64,000 bases of DNA from Marinomonas agarivorans (GTDB lineage Bacteria > Pseudomonadota > Gammaproteobacteria > Pseudomonadales > Marinomonadaceae). Positions 28,027-37,542 of the stretch are shown here, in pieces. Location of the stretch: contig NHNK02000003.1 in NCBI GenBank assembly GCA_002173415.2, positions 62,001 through 126,000 on the forward strand, read 5' to 3'. How positions within the stretch are numbered: position 1 is the first letter of the stretch; each line of letters starts with the position of its first letter. Position numbers and translations under genes: made by a program. The notes beneath the pieces were generated by a model, which was given only the letters and a program-made list of their open reading frames with translations, was not told where the DNA came from and did no database searches.

Positions 28027-28509
28027 ATGATCGAGGCGAGTGTGATTCAAAAAGTTAAATGGTTTCTTATATCTATTCTTATTTTTGCAGGTCCAGTAGT
28101 GTGGTGGAACTGGGATAAGTTTCGAGCACCTTGGTCGCCTGATTTTTCTTGGGGGTTCGATGCTCAATATTACCTCCCGTTTGTCATCATCACTTTTATT
28201 TCAGGGTTGTTTTGGTTTTCTTCTGCTGGGCCGAATGCCAAGAAAAAGAATCACACCAAAGAGTGGATTGGCACCATATTGAATATCGAACATGACAGGA
28301 TGCAAGCCAGACAGGCAACCTTTAAAGTGACGGCTGATTATGCGGGTGTGCAACATGTCTTTAAAGACGTGAGTGGTGATTTAACTTTCCACATTGGCAT
28401 TGGTGATAAGGTCGTTATTTTTTCCGACCCCGATAATCCTGAGGATGCCTCCTTAGATGTGCAAACCTCTATTGCTCGTAAAACAGAGCTCGCAAAAAAG
28501 AACGCGTAG
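28027..28509 (+). CDS. Small membrane protein, DUF3592-like
   Basis: 160 residues with two membrane segments (about 11-28 and 50-68) and a soluble C-terminal domain (WIGTILNIEHD, GVQHVFKDVSGDLTFHIGIGDKVVIFSDPDNPEDA) resembling the DUF3592 fold. Function unknown. It follows the LysR gene by 67 bases but has no evident partner. Confidence 0.6.
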   Translation: MIEASVIQKVKWFLISILIFAGPVVWWNWDKFRAPWSPDFSWGFDAQYYLPFVIITFISGLFWFSSAGPNAKKKNHTKEWIGTILNIEHDRMQARQATFKVTADYAGVQHVFKDVSGDLTFHIGIGDKVVIFSDPDNPEDASLDVQTSIARKTELAKKNA

Positions 28510-28599
28510 AAAGAGACTAGCGACGCATTGGCAATCTATTTCTCATACTAATCCATTTTTCCTGAAGACAGGTTGCTATTACTAGTCTCTTATTCGTTG

Positions 28600-29094
28600 T
28601 TAGGCTGCCTTACTTAACTGCATTTTATTTGCCATAACTGCCACACCGTTGTATTCCGTTAAAAATTCGTCAGTGATGGTGAAGCCGTAAGCTTGGTAGA
28701 GGGATTTAGCAGGCGTATTGGATTTGGCGACATAAAGCGTTGTTTGCTGGTGGCTTTGTTGTAAAGCAAATTCAAACAGTTTTTTGCCAATGCCTTGACC
28801 ACGAGTTGTTGGGTCAACGAATAGGGCGCGTATTTCATTTTCTTGCTTCGTATTGAAAAGGGCTACATACCCTAAAATTCGGTTTTGCGCTTCTTCGTTT
28901 ACACCATTTTCAGACACGTCATTCTCATAGACATAAATAGCTGACTCCATTAATTCTTGGTGTCGTTTCTCATCTTCCTCAAGGGGAAGTAGGGTAAAGG
29001 TTTGTTCCTCAAAACGTAATTCATCCAATTTGGACTTGTGATATATGGTAGCAATTTGAGAGTAATCTTGAGGTGTAAAAGCGCGAATGGTCAT
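28600..29094 (-). CDS. GNAT-family N-acetyltransferase
   Basis: 164 residues with the acetyl-CoA-binding motif A: IRALFVDPTTRGQGIGKKLF (about residues 87-106, R/Q-x-x-G-x-G/A), then LYVAKSNTPAKSLYQAYGF, the GNAT end motif. The acetyl acceptor is unknown. Single-gene unit, convergent with the membrane protein gene. Confidence 0.88.
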   Translation of the reverse strand: MTIRAFTPQDYSQIATIYHKSKLDELRFEEQTFTLLPLEEDEKRHQELMESAIYVYENDVSENGVNEEAQNRILGYVALFNTKQENEIRALFVDPTTRGQGIGKKLFEFALQQSHQQTTLYVAKSNTPAKSLYQAYGFTITDEFLTEYNGVAVMANKMQLSKAA

Positions 29095-29218
29095 GGTTAT
29101 TCTTCTGATTAGTAAGTTCGGTCTTCTGGTTAGTAATGGTAAGTCTACTTGGTAGTTTACTTTCTACTTGTAAGTATATGGCATCTTGTTGGTGGTGCCT
29201 ATTTAGAGGAAGGGAAGA

Positions 29219-29284
29219 GGCTGTTTATAAAAATAGAAAAGGCTATTTATGAAGATAGAAAAGGCTGTTTATGAAAATAGAAAG
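29219..29284. repeat. 22-bp tandem repeat x3
   Basis: Three consecutive units beginning GGCTGTTTATAAAAATAGAA / GGCTATTTATGAAGATAGAA / GGCTGTTTATGAAAATAGAA (29219-29240, 29241-29262, 29263-29284) in the spacer between the GNAT gene and the agarase. No coding role is visible; there are no spacers, so it is not a CRISPR. Confidence 0.85.
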
Positions 29285-29322
29285 ACAGTGCCCTCATCAG
29301 TCAGTAAGCAATAGTTAGTAAG

Positions 29323-29353
29323 AAAGGCCAACCAGTAAACGGATTGGCCTTTT
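29323..29353. terminator. Terminator of the agarase gene
   Basis: AAAGGCCAA (29323-29331) pairs with TTGGCCTTT (29344-29352). On the minus strand it directly follows the agarase stop codon. Confidence 0.7.
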
Positions 29354-29360
29354 GTTTCAC

Positions 29361-32300
29361 TTATTTTATTTTTAAATCTAAACGTGCTTTATACATGTTC
29401 TCGTTAAATGCTTTGGCGGCATTTACTAGAGGAAGATAAGGCACATCGGTTATTTGCACAAAACCAACATTGTAGTTTTCGCCATCCCATGCTCGTCCTG
29501 TTGTCGGTGAGTCTGTGTATTGGAACCAGTGAGCGCCAACGAAGTTAGGGTGGCTTAACACCGAGCTCATGTACTTGTTGTATTTTTTACCGCGATCTTC
29601 CTGATCGTTGGCGGCCACAATTCCTAAAGAGAAGAGACCACTGTCTAGCGAACCAAAGTGGAATTCACCCACCATCGCTGGCATATCCAATTTTTCTAAG
29701 GTCGAAAAATCAACAAGATCAAGAGGTTTTTCCGCATACAAGTTGTAGCTCATCACATCAACGTGTTTGGCTGCACCAATTTGTACTTCGGGTGTGACTC
29801 CCCAGTCAGAGAAGCGAGACCCAAGGTACAGATGGTTTGGCATAACTGCCTTGAGTTCTTCTTTGATGACTTGGAAAAACTTCCCTGACAAGGCAACCAT
29901 AAATGTTGCTAAATCACGTTCATAGTTTTGTTGTGAATCAATGCCTGTGGTTGAGGTGGGGGCAGGCAGTTGTTTGATATCTATATTGCCTGCCACTGCA
30001 TCCCAACTACTAAAACGAGTTTGCCATGCTTTATTCAGAGCGCTGACTTTGCCATATTGTTTTTGCAATTGCGCGACAAAATATTGCTTGGCTGGGCTGT
30101 CATCCGCATTTAATGCCAGAGTTGAGATGGCCAAATCATAGCGGCGAGCAGGGTTACCAACCACCATATCGCCCCAACTTAATTCGTTTTCCACAAACGT
30201 ACCAATTAAGTAAGGGTCGTCTTGGGTGTTCGCCGCAACGTCAGCAACGGTTTTTTTCACATTGGTACGAAACGCTGGATCGAATGGGTCGTGAGTTGGT
30301 GCCCAGTAATCGTTGCTAGAGGCTATGGTTTTGTGACCACTGGGTATCCAAGCATGCGCTGTATAAGGAATTTTGCCATTGCGATAGAGGCGCGAAATAT
30401 CGGACCAATTCCCCAACGATGTAAAGCCCCAATCCAACATACGAGCCACAGCCACATCTTTCCAAATGGAGAGGGTTTCTTCTAGTGAATTGGTTTGGTA
30501 TTTGCGCATTAAATTGGCTTGGTAGAAACTGAACACTTCCCCGTGGTTGAGTGCACCTTTATGGCTAAATGGAGCATAGGCATAGTTTTCTGCCATTGGT
30601 AAGTCCGTATAGTCTGGTAACCAAGTGAACAGGTTATGACGAATGTCGGATTGGACAGAACGGGGGCGTTTTGACTCTAGATACCCTTCGCCAAATACTT
30701 CCGATGGTTCTAATGCCGCAGAACTGTCTTGCGGTTGATCAGAGAAGGCCACACCCGTGATAGTATTCGTGTCGTCCATACGTGCATTGTCTAACCCTGT
30801 TGCCCAATATAAATGACCTTCTGGATCAACAAACATCCAACGGCCTTTATATTTCTCAACACGGAAATACCCCGTCGCAGTCAACTTAGGTGCATCTTTT
30901 GCCGCATAGCCGCCGAATTTAGAGCGATCTGGCAATGGTTTTACTTTCTTCACGAGCTCTTTATCTTCGTGCCCTAGACAAGCCAGTTCTTCATCCGAGG
31001 TAATTTTATTCACCCAATCGTCTTTAATAAACTGACCATATGGATCGATAATAGACTGATATCTTGATCTATCATCAGACACATCCTTAACCAAACGGAT
31101 GTTATCTAGGTACACAGTACTGTCTTTTGCTGGTTGTGCTTGATAAAGCAAGAAAGAATAAATTTGTGAGGTATCCAGTTTTTTATCGCCCCAAACAAAT
31201 GAAATGGGCAAACCATCGTAATCCGATTCAGGCTGGCCTCTCATACCCGTTTCAAAACTGGATTCAAAGGCCGAAATGGGGAAGTAATAGGTTGTGAACT
31301 CTGGGTTTGGTTGTACTACGAGAGTACCGTTACGGCTGTTCACTGCCCCATTTGCTTCACCACCATAATCTTGGTTTAGCTCATCATCAATTCGCAAGTA
31401 GAGCTGTACAGTATCAGTTCCTGGGTTAGCCACATCAATGGCGAGAGCGGCGTTACCCTGCTTGCTCCAGTCCCAAGGTGCACCACTGCCATCAGCACCA
31501 TTACTGAACTCCAAACCTGGGTAGCCAGACTCATTGGCTTTGATATCAAGTTTTAGTGCATCATTGCCTTGATAATTTTCAACCTTAGTTGTAACGCCAC
31601 TTTGTCGCGTGATTTTTTCCATATTTCCACCGGAAAAGTTCGTGATACTTTGTAATTCTTCCAGTGGCTCGTAATCATCAATTGAGCAAGCGGCTAACTT
31701 TTGGTTGTCATCAAGGTCAATGAAGGCGATATCATTGATAACGAAGGTCTGTTTGCCTACATCCCCTGCGGCAAAAAACTCTAGCTGAACCATGTTGGAT
31801 AGATCCGGTTCCTCACCGCCTTTGCTGTAACCTTCAAGGTTTTTGCTTAAACCATTGAAGCGAAAATCAACCGCTTGAGTCGTGTTAGCAGGAATTTCTT
31901 GGAACAACATATAGGCATTAAAGAAGCTGCTGTCGGCCAACTTAAAGAAAATTTTCAGTGGCTCATTGCTCGGGTTTGTCACGTTAAAACGTATTCCACC
32001 TGCATTGAGCCAGTTCCAACTTGGGTCCCATTTTTGAAAAGCAATATTAGGGTAAGGTACCGATTGGGTTGGCGCAGGCAAAACTAACTCTGTGCCTTTT
32101 GCTACGGCTGTAATTGCGCTACCTGGTACTTTTACGATGCCAGAAAAATAACCATTGGCATTCAGGTCGAGCGTTAATTCCGCCAATAATGGTGCACTCT
32201 CATCAGGCATATACTGGCAACCGAGTTGATCGTTAATAGCAAAATGACAACTCATGCTAACAGGATGAGTAGGTTCAAGAGGTAATTTAGGTGGAACGGT

Positions 32301-32396
32301 TTTAAAACCAGTTAACGTACTGATAAAAACGATGGAACTGACAAGCGAAAGAGCCGGTTTAGTAAGGGTGGGGATTTTTTTATATTTATTATCCAC
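29361..32396 (-). CDS. Secreted GH50 beta-agarase
   Basis: A 1011-residue exported protein. GTG start at 32396 with GGGAG seven bases upstream; signal sequence at about residues 13-33 without a lipobox Cys. Two beta-sandwich (carbohydrate-binding-like) modules at about 40-240 and 245-450 precede a (beta/alpha)8 GH50 domain (about 500-1005). The likely acid/base is E738 in FVENELSW and the nucleophile E911 in MVGEFHFG; the spacing is similar to that of characterised GH50 agarases. The ending NYNVGFVQITDVPY is also a family mark. It should cut agarose to neoagaro-oligosaccharides. No other agar-catabolic gene is nearby. Confidence 0.85.
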   Translation of the reverse strand: MDNKYKKIPTLTKPALSLVSSIVFISTLTGFKTVPPKLPLEPTHPVSMSCHFAINDQLGCQYMPDESAPLLAELTLDLNANGYFSGIVKVPGSAITAVAKGTELVLPAPTQSVPYPNIAFQKWDPSWNWLNAGGIRFNVTNPSNEPLKIFFKLADSSFFNAYMLFQEIPANTTQAVDFRFNGLSKNLEGYSKGGEEPDLSNMVQLEFFAAGDVGKQTFVINDIAFIDLDDNQKLAACSIDDYEPLEELQSITNFSGGNMEKITRQSGVTTKVENYQGNDALKLDIKANESGYPGLEFSNGADGSGAPWDWSKQGNAALAIDVANPGTDTVQLYLRIDDELNQDYGGEANGAVNSRNGTLVVQPNPEFTTYYFPISAFESSFETGMRGQPESDYDGLPISFVWGDKKLDTSQIYSFLLYQAQPAKDSTVYLDNIRLVKDVSDDRSRYQSIIDPYGQFIKDDWVNKITSDEELACLGHEDKELVKKVKPLPDRSKFGGYAAKDAPKLTATGYFRVEKYKGRWMFVDPEGHLYWATGLDNARMDDTNTITGVAFSDQPQDSSAALEPSEVFGEGYLESKRPRSVQSDIRHNLFTWLPDYTDLPMAENYAYAPFSHKGALNHGEVFSFYQANLMRKYQTNSLEETLSIWKDVAVARMLDWGFTSLGNWSDISRLYRNGKIPYTAHAWIPSGHKTIASSNDYWAPTHDPFDPAFRTNVKKTVADVAANTQDDPYLIGTFVENELSWGDMVVGNPARRYDLAISTLALNADDSPAKQYFVAQLQKQYGKVSALNKAWQTRFSSWDAVAGNIDIKQLPAPTSTTGIDSQQNYERDLATFMVALSGKFFQVIKEELKAVMPNHLYLGSRFSDWGVTPEVQIGAAKHVDVMSYNLYAEKPLDLVDFSTLEKLDMPAMVGEFHFGSLDSGLFSLGIVAANDQEDRGKKYNKYMSSVLSHPNFVGAHWFQYTDSPTTGRAWDGENYNVGFVQITDVPYLPLVNAAKAFNENMYKARLDLKIK

Positions 32397-32564
32397 GGTT
32401 GATCTCCCTAATTGATTAAATTGTTATGATTGCCTGATACAGCATAAACCAGACATAAAATTCATCATACCAATTAATTAAAAGATATCAACAATTCGAT
32501 TTATTGGTTTACCTTTGGTGGTTGCTGTCTTTTCTACATTGTTATAGTTGCATTTTTGGGCATC

Positions 32565-32618
32565 GTTATGGTGTTAGCCATTGTGATAGTGTTAGCCATT
32601 GTTATAGTGTTGAGGGCC
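32565..32618. repeat. 18-bp tandem repeat at the 3' end of modF
   Basis: GTTATGGTGTTAGCCATT (32565-32582), GTGATAGTGTTAGCCATT (32583-32600) and a partial third GTTATAGTGTTGAGG. The repeat covers the last codons and stop of modF, so the C-terminal YNNG lies inside it. Confidence 0.8.
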
Positions 32619-34058
32619 TAGCATTAAGTGGTTCTGTATGCCGTTGATTTTATCTTCCGCATGGTGATTTACATAAATAACGGTTGTTTGGCCGCTCGCA
32701 CAAATTTTTTCAATTAAGGCCAACACCAATTGGCGATTTAAATCATCAAGACCAAGACAAGGTTCGTCCAGAATGAGTAACGCCGGTTGCTTTACCATCG
32801 CCCTAGCAATAAGTAATAAGCGTTGATCGCCGTAAGATAATTGGTTAAAAGGCATGTCTGCTTTCTTCTTCATGCTAAGTAAATCAAGCCACTGATCTGC
32901 AACGTTTTTTTCTGCTTCTGTGCTTTTCCCGTATAGGCCTATGCTGTCATAAAACCCCGAAATAATAACATTACGCACACTAATACTGACGCGATATTCC
33001 CACTGTAGCGCCGTTGAAACATAGCCAATGTACTGTTTGATTTGCCAAATACTTTCGCCATTGCCTCGTTGAAAGCCGAATACAAAAATATCGTTCACAT
33101 AACACTGCGGGTGATCTCCTGTAATCAGAGATAAAAGAGCGGTTTTGCCACTGCCATTTGGGCCACTAAGTTGCCAGTGTTGTTGCGCGTCAATGCGCCA
33201 ATTTAAGCCTTCGATAATCGTGGTATCTGTGTACTTAATACGAATATTTTTTAGTTCGACCAATGGGGCCGCAGGATTTAGAGCGGGCAGATTTGTTGTT
33301 GGCGCTACAGGAATTGTTAATTGGCTGGTTTTTAAATGGAACATCTGTTGTAAACTCTGCAACGCCTCTTGATCAGACGTTGCAATGGTTTGCGTTAATT
33401 GCCCTTGTTCCATGTAGGCAATATGGGTAATAAAATCAGGGAACTCATCGAGTCGATTTAGCACCATAATGATTTGCCGCTGCGTATGTATTTGATCAAG
33501 GTAAGCCTGTAATCGAGTCAGACTTGCATTGTCTAAACCATCAAAAGGTTCATCTAAGACCAGCAATTCGGCGTCACTTGCCAGTGCTCTGATGAGCAAT
33601 ACCTTACGGCTTTCCCCCGTTGATAATTGCCGAAAACTCCGCTCTAGTAACGAGTTTATCTCAAATAGGTTAACCAATTCTTGTAGTCGTTCTCTGTGGC
33701 TGCTTTTTGAGGCGGCGTCAGTTGTAAATAGAGGCGTTTCCAATATCTCTTTTACTGGTGTGCCCAGTGAAATAACGTCAGTAATGTCCGCATCGTCTTT
33801 CTTTCTCTCTGCGGCAATTAATTCCGCTTGAACTTCAAAAGACACGATGGCGGTATGGTTTGGTATGCCGGTTATTTTGCCTTCAACTTGTTGGCCATAA
33901 CCGCATAAACAGGCAGCTAACGCGGACTTTCCAGTACCATTTTGGCCAGTGATGACCCAATGTTGCGAGGGTAAAATTTGCCAATCTATCTTATGTAAAG
34001 TGAAACGATCATCGAATTGAACGGATAGATTGTGAAACTGAATTGCGGCAGAGGTCAT
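32592..34058 (-). CDS. modF: Twin-domain ABC ATPase, ModF-like
   Basis: 488 residues with two ABC domains, equal in length to E. coli ModF (490). Domain 1: Walker A GQNGTGKSAL, signature LSTGESRKVLL, Walker B LLVLDEPFDGLD. Domain 2: GPNGSGKTALL, LSYGDQRLLLIARAM, LLILDEPCLGLDD. No membrane segments. ModF is linked to molybdate metabolism in E. coli but its function is not settled; no modABC genes are present here. A general ABC-F-like or photorepair-type label is the alternative. Confidence 0.8.
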   Translation of the reverse strand: MTSAAIQFHNLSVQFDDRFTLHKIDWQILPSQHWVITGQNGTGKSALAACLCGYGQQVEGKITGIPNHTAIVSFEVQAELIAAERKKDDADITDVISLGTPVKEILETPLFTTDAASKSSHRERLQELVNLFEINSLLERSFRQLSTGESRKVLLIRALASDAELLVLDEPFDGLDNASLTRLQAYLDQIHTQRQIIMVLNRLDEFPDFITHIAYMEQGQLTQTIATSDQEALQSLQQMFHLKTSQLTIPVAPTTNLPALNPAAPLVELKNIRIKYTDTTIIEGLNWRIDAQQHWQLSGPNGSGKTALLSLITGDHPQCYVNDIFVFGFQRGNGESIWQIKQYIGYVSTALQWEYRVSISVRNVIISGFYDSIGLYGKSTEAEKNVADQWLDLLSMKKKADMPFNQLSYGDQRLLLIARAMVKQPALLILDEPCLGLDDLNRQLVLALIEKICASGQTTVIYVNHHAEDKINGIQNHLMLGPQHYNNG

Positions 34059-34194
34059 ATTGCTCTTATTCTATTAAATTGTCTTATGAAGTTTTGTGAC
34101 GACTTTCTATTACAAGTAGAATCGCCATTTACTTTAAAATGCTTACCAATAAATGCCAAGTAATAGATATCAAATACTGAGCGGAGAGAAAGTC

Positions 34195-34623
34195 ATGTAC
34201 ACAGGTTCTTGTTTATGCGGATGTGTTGAACTGACAATAAAGGGTGGCGCTAACGGTGGCATTCAAGACATTATCCACTGCCACTGTTCTTTATGTAGAA
34301 AAAATAGTGGCACAGCCTATGCTACCAACGGATTTGTTAATACCGATGCCTTTGTTATTACCAAAGGTCGTGAGAGTTTATCGACTTTCAGCTTCAAGCC
34401 CGGCCGCTATCGCCATTTTTGCCAACACTGTGGCTCACCAATTTACAGTTCAAATGATGACGACCCTAGTCGTATCCGAATTCGTTTGGGTATTTTAGAC
34501 TCAGACATTCAGGAACGTCCTATTTCGCACAACTTTATGACTTCAAAAGCCAATTGGGATGATTTGGATGCCGAGTTGCCACGCAATGATGAGTTTGAAC
34601 GAGGGAGAGTAAAGAGTAAATAA
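34195..34623 (+). CDS. GFA-family zinc protein (glutathione-dependent formaldehyde-activating-like)
   Basis: 142 residues from ATG 34195 (GGAGAGAA upstream). Metal-binding cysteines appear as GSCLCGCVEL, HCHCSLCRKNSGTAY and FCQHCGSPIY, the typical GFA/Mss4-like zinc arrangement. The family activates S-hydroxymethylglutathione in one member, but most homologues have no proven function. A later gene on the same strand is a nitroreductase. Confidence 0.87.
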   Translation: MYTGSCLCGCVELTIKGGANGGIQDIIHCHCSLCRKNSGTAYATNGFVNTDAFVITKGRESLSTFSFKPGRYRHFCQHCGSPIYSSNDDDPSRIRIRLGILDSDIQERPISHNFMTSKANWDDLDAELPRNDEFERGRVKSK

Positions 34624-34729
34624 GCAGGAACTATGGAGAATAGCCGCTTTTAAAATATGAAGGGTTGTTATCCTGACAAGTGATTATATAAACAGGTTAT
34701 CTTAGCCAACATTAAAAAGGAAAGTGAAT

Positions 34730-35368
34730 ATGTCCGATCTGCTGCAAAAATTACAATGGCGCTATGCAACAAAAAAAATGAACCCTGCAAAAGCTGTTGA
34801 TGAAGACAAAGTAGCAACCATCTTAGAAGCTATCCGTTTAACCGCCACATCAAGTGGTTTACAGCCGTATGAAGTCTACGTAATCAAAAACCAAGAACTC
34901 AGAGCTAAAATAAAACCCCATGCATGGAATCAAGACCAGATTACCGATTGTTCTCACTTACTGGTATTTGCTGCGTGGGATAACTATACCGAAGAGCGTA
35001 TCAACATGATGTTTGATCTCGTGAATGACGTGCGAGGCTTTAAAAACGAAGGCTGGGAAAATTACCGTCAAATGTTATTGGGAGCTTACCCACAACGTGA
35101 TGCCGAAACCAATTATGCCCATGCTGCTCGCCAAGCTTATATTGGCTTAGGAACCGCACTGATTGCCGCTGCGGAAGAGAGAGTCGATAGCACACCAATA
35201 GAAGGGTTCGACCCAGAAAAGGTGGACGAAATTTTGTCCTTAAAAGAAAAAGGCCTACGCTCCGTGGTTTTATTGCCTCTTGGTTATCGTGCTGACGAAG
35301 GTGATTGGTTGGTGGACTTGAAAAAAGTACGCCGTAGTAAAGAGAACTTCGTTACCGAATTAAACTGA
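34730..35368 (+). CDS. NAD(P)H-dependent nitroreductase
   Basis: 212 residues from ATG 34730, with AAAGGAAAG upstream (GTG 34724 would be too close). Flavin-binding nitroreductase fold: RYATKKMNP at the N-terminus (FMN phosphate), LTATSSGLQPYEVYVI and AARQAYIGLGTALIAAAEE (dimer interface). Resembles the NfsB/YfkO oxygen-insensitive branch that reduces quinones and nitro-aromatics. Stands alone and ends in a terminator. Confidence 0.9.
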   Translation: MSDLLQKLQWRYATKKMNPAKAVDEDKVATILEAIRLTATSSGLQPYEVYVIKNQELRAKIKPHAWNQDQITDCSHLLVFAAWDNYTEERINMMFDLVNDVRGFKNEGWENYRQMLLGAYPQRDAETNYAHAARQAYIGLGTALIAAAEERVDSTPIEGFDPEKVDEILSLKEKGLRSVVLLPLGYRADEGDWLVDLKKVRRSKENFVTELN

Positions 35369-35418
35369 TTCTCTCTCGATTTTTCTCGGTAAGGCAAGTT
35401 ATTCATCATATGATCAAT

Positions 35419-35457
35419 AAAAAGCACAATCGCCTTGATGGGGAGTTGTGCTTTTTT
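35419..35457 (+). terminator. Terminator after nitroreductase gene
   Basis: AAAAAGCACAA (35419-35429) pairs with TTGTGCTTTTTT (35446-35457) around a 16-base loop, with T-run on the plus strand. Confidence 0.8.
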
Positions 35458-35531
35458 ATGCATTGCAGTTTCTGAATATTACCTTCAAAATATTATCTTC
35501 AAATAAGACAACGCATGTCATAGGGTACATG

Positions 35532-36983
35532 TTATAGAGCATCAGACATCACTGCCATAATGCGTTCAATACCCGTTTCAATAACGTGGGCCTCGATTCT
35601 TCCCAAACCAAACACCAACGCATTGTGATCCGTTGCACGAGGGCAAATATCTTGTACGGATAAAATGGAAACCTGTTGTGCCGCAGCGGCTTTTGCTACT
35701 TGCTTAGCATCAATATGTTCAGGCAAATTAGCAGTAACATGAATGCCAGCCTTGATGGGTATAGGCTGAATTAAACCGTCACTATGCTTTTGACAAGCCG
35801 TTAATAGGGCCTGATAGCGATCCTGATATACTTGGCGCATTTTACTTAAATATTTGAGCATGAGCCCCTGTTCAATAAGTAAGTGCATAGCTTGCTGTCG
35901 AATGATGTGCTGGTAACGATCCGTGACAAATTTTGCTTTTTGCAATGCATCTGAGGCCCACTCAGGAGCGACAATAAAGCCAGTATGCACATCAGGAATT
36001 AAGGATTTGGAAAAGGTACCAACAAGAAACACATTGTCTTTTTTTGCATGGGCGTACAAGGTCTCAACAGGATCATCTGTTAAACGAAATTCACTGTCAT
36101 AATCGTCTTCAATAATTAACATGTCTTGCTGGTCTGCCAGAGCCATTAGACTACGTCGACGCTCTTGGGTCATGGACATACCCAGTGGAAATTGGTGTGA
36201 TGGGGTAACATAAATAATGTCTGTGTCATCAGGAATATCGTCAACCATAAGGCCGTTTTCATCAACCGCAACAGGGACAACGATGGCACCGTGCGCTCTA
36301 AACAATATTTCTGCCATAGGGTAACCCGGCTGCTCAATAACCACCTTGGTTTGGTCGGCCTTTATCAGCACTTTAGCAATCAAATCGAGCGCTTGCTGAG
36401 CTCCATTCGTAAGGATTAAATCCTCTTCTGCACAGACGATGGCACGTGAAATGGCTAAATGATTGACTAAAACTTGCCGCAAAGGGGGATAACCTTTAGC
36501 CAAAGTATCAATCTCCCTATGCTTTGAATGAACATGGGTAGATTGTGCTAAGTATTTGCGCATTAAATCGAAACGGAAATAGCTGGTATCGCTTTTGCCA
36601 ACACTAAAATCAAACTCTCGTTGAGTTTGGTTAAGCAAAATGGAACAAAGATCATGCTGCTGCCATGATGCCACCAACTTAGTCTTGTAATCCGCTGGTG
36701 GGGGTTTAATGGCTTTTTTTGCTCTTGGCGCTTTCACATAAGTGCCGCCACCTTGTTTGGTATACAGATACCCTTCGTTAATCAAATTATCGTAAATATG
36801 CAAAACGGTATTTCTGGAAATTGTAAACTGCGAGGCAAACTTTCTGCTTGGCGGTAATCTTGTGTCAGCAGGTAAACTGCCGTTTTCGATATTCTCTTTT
36901 AATTGTCGACTGATGCTATCGACTAAGGTATCGCCACTTTTTTTGGTGGGTAATTGAATGTTTATCTCAAATATCGGATTCAT
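35532..36983 (-). CDS. MocR-type regulator (GntR DNA-binding plus aminotransferase-like domain)
   Basis: 483 residues. An N-terminal GntR winged helix (about 20-85; LPPSRKFASQFTISRNTVLHIYDNL) is joined to a fold-type I aminotransferase domain; the PLP-binding Lys lies in GTFSKSLIPDVHTGF and the ring-contact motif in IIEDDYDSEFR. Members such as PdxR, GabR and TauR sense PLP or amino compounds. The start lacks its own ribosome site; a 28-codon ORF with a good site overlaps it. No target gene is evident nearby. Confidence 0.9.
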   Translation of the reverse strand: MNPIFEINIQLPTKKSGDTLVDSISRQLKENIENGSLPADTRLPPSRKFASQFTISRNTVLHIYDNLINEGYLYTKQGGGTYVKAPRAKKAIKPPPADYKTKLVASWQQHDLCSILLNQTQREFDFSVGKSDTSYFRFDLMRKYLAQSTHVHSKHREIDTLAKGYPPLRQVLVNHLAISRAIVCAEEDLILTNGAQQALDLIAKVLIKADQTKVVIEQPGYPMAEILFRAHGAIVVPVAVDENGLMVDDIPDDTDIIYVTPSHQFPLGMSMTQERRRSLMALADQQDMLIIEDDYDSEFRLTDDPVETLYAHAKKDNVFLVGTFSKSLIPDVHTGFIVAPEWASDALQKAKFVTDRYQHIIRQQAMHLLIEQGLMLKYLSKMRQVYQDRYQALLTACQKHSDGLIQPIPIKAGIHVTANLPEHIDAKQVAKAAAAQQVSILSVQDICPRATDHNALVFGLGRIEAHVIETGIERIMAVMSDAL

Positions 36984-37053
36984 ACATTATTGCCATCATA
37001 CTACTTACTACCAAGGTAAAAGCGATCCACTGCTCACCTAAAATTTGTAACAT
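36967..37053 (-). CDS. 28-codon upstream ORF overlapping mocR start
   Basis: ATG at 37053 preceded by GAGGTGA with five bases of spacing, the best ribosome site in this stretch. The peptide (MLQILGEQWIAFTLVVSSMM then AIMYESDI) is mostly hydrophobic. Its stop lies 17 bases inside the MocR gene in another frame, so ribosomes ending here could re-initiate on the MocR ATG. Could be a leader peptide or a small membrane protein. Confidence 0.5.
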   Translation of the reverse strand: MLQILGEQWIAFTLVVSSMMAIMYESDI

Positions 37054-37542
37054 AAAAATCACCTCAATTGTTGTTTTTAGTTATTTATATATGCTTTTTT
37101 GTTATTTATGGCGTGATGCAGAAACCAACTATGTCCATGTCGCTTGTTAAGCCGTGTTGGTTTAGGGCGCCATACTGATTGCTGCCGCTAAAGGTAGTGG
37201 CGATAGGATAGTGGTGATAGGGGAGTGGCGATAGGATAGTGGTGATAAGAAGATAGCAGTGACCTTGAGTTTGGCACATTCAACAGTAACGATCTGTATG
37301 TTTCTGGCGCATTGAGTGCCATGTATCGCTTTTAGATGTAAATGTTGGTTGGCCTCGTTGTGCACATAAATTGACATTTTTTTTACTTATTGCATGTAAT
37401 TTGCGATATTAGTCTATGTGCTAGGCAGTTTACAGAGCCTGAAACCAAAAATGGATCGGACTTTTTAAACTGAATTAAGGAAAGCAGCCACATGACTTTT
37501 GTCTAAAAAACAAGTACATAAAACAATAAAAGGGTAATCAAG
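36984..37542. other. Long spacer between mocR and usp
   Basis: About 560 bases with no conserved gene apart from the small upstream ORF at its left end. It holds a 28-bp tandem repeat (37196-37251). A 71-codon minus-strand frame (37162-37377) is mainly produced by this repeat and was not called. The last 150 bases probably contain the usp promoter, but no clear -35/-10 pair could be fixed. Confidence 0.6.
37196..37251. repeat. 28-bp tandem repeat upstream of usp
   Basis: Two copies beginning AGTGGCGATAGGATAGTGGT (37196-37223 and 37224-37251), identical over about the first 24 bases. Further shorter GATAG echoes surround them. Confidence 0.85.

Noticed and set aside
29219-29284. Possible CRISPR array
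   Set aside because: Repeat units are directly adjacent without unique spacers, only three copies, and no cas genes in the window.
37162-37377. 71-codon minus-strand ORF upstream of usp
   Set aside because: Much of it is created by the 28-bp tandem repeat, and no ribosome site or recognisable domain is present.
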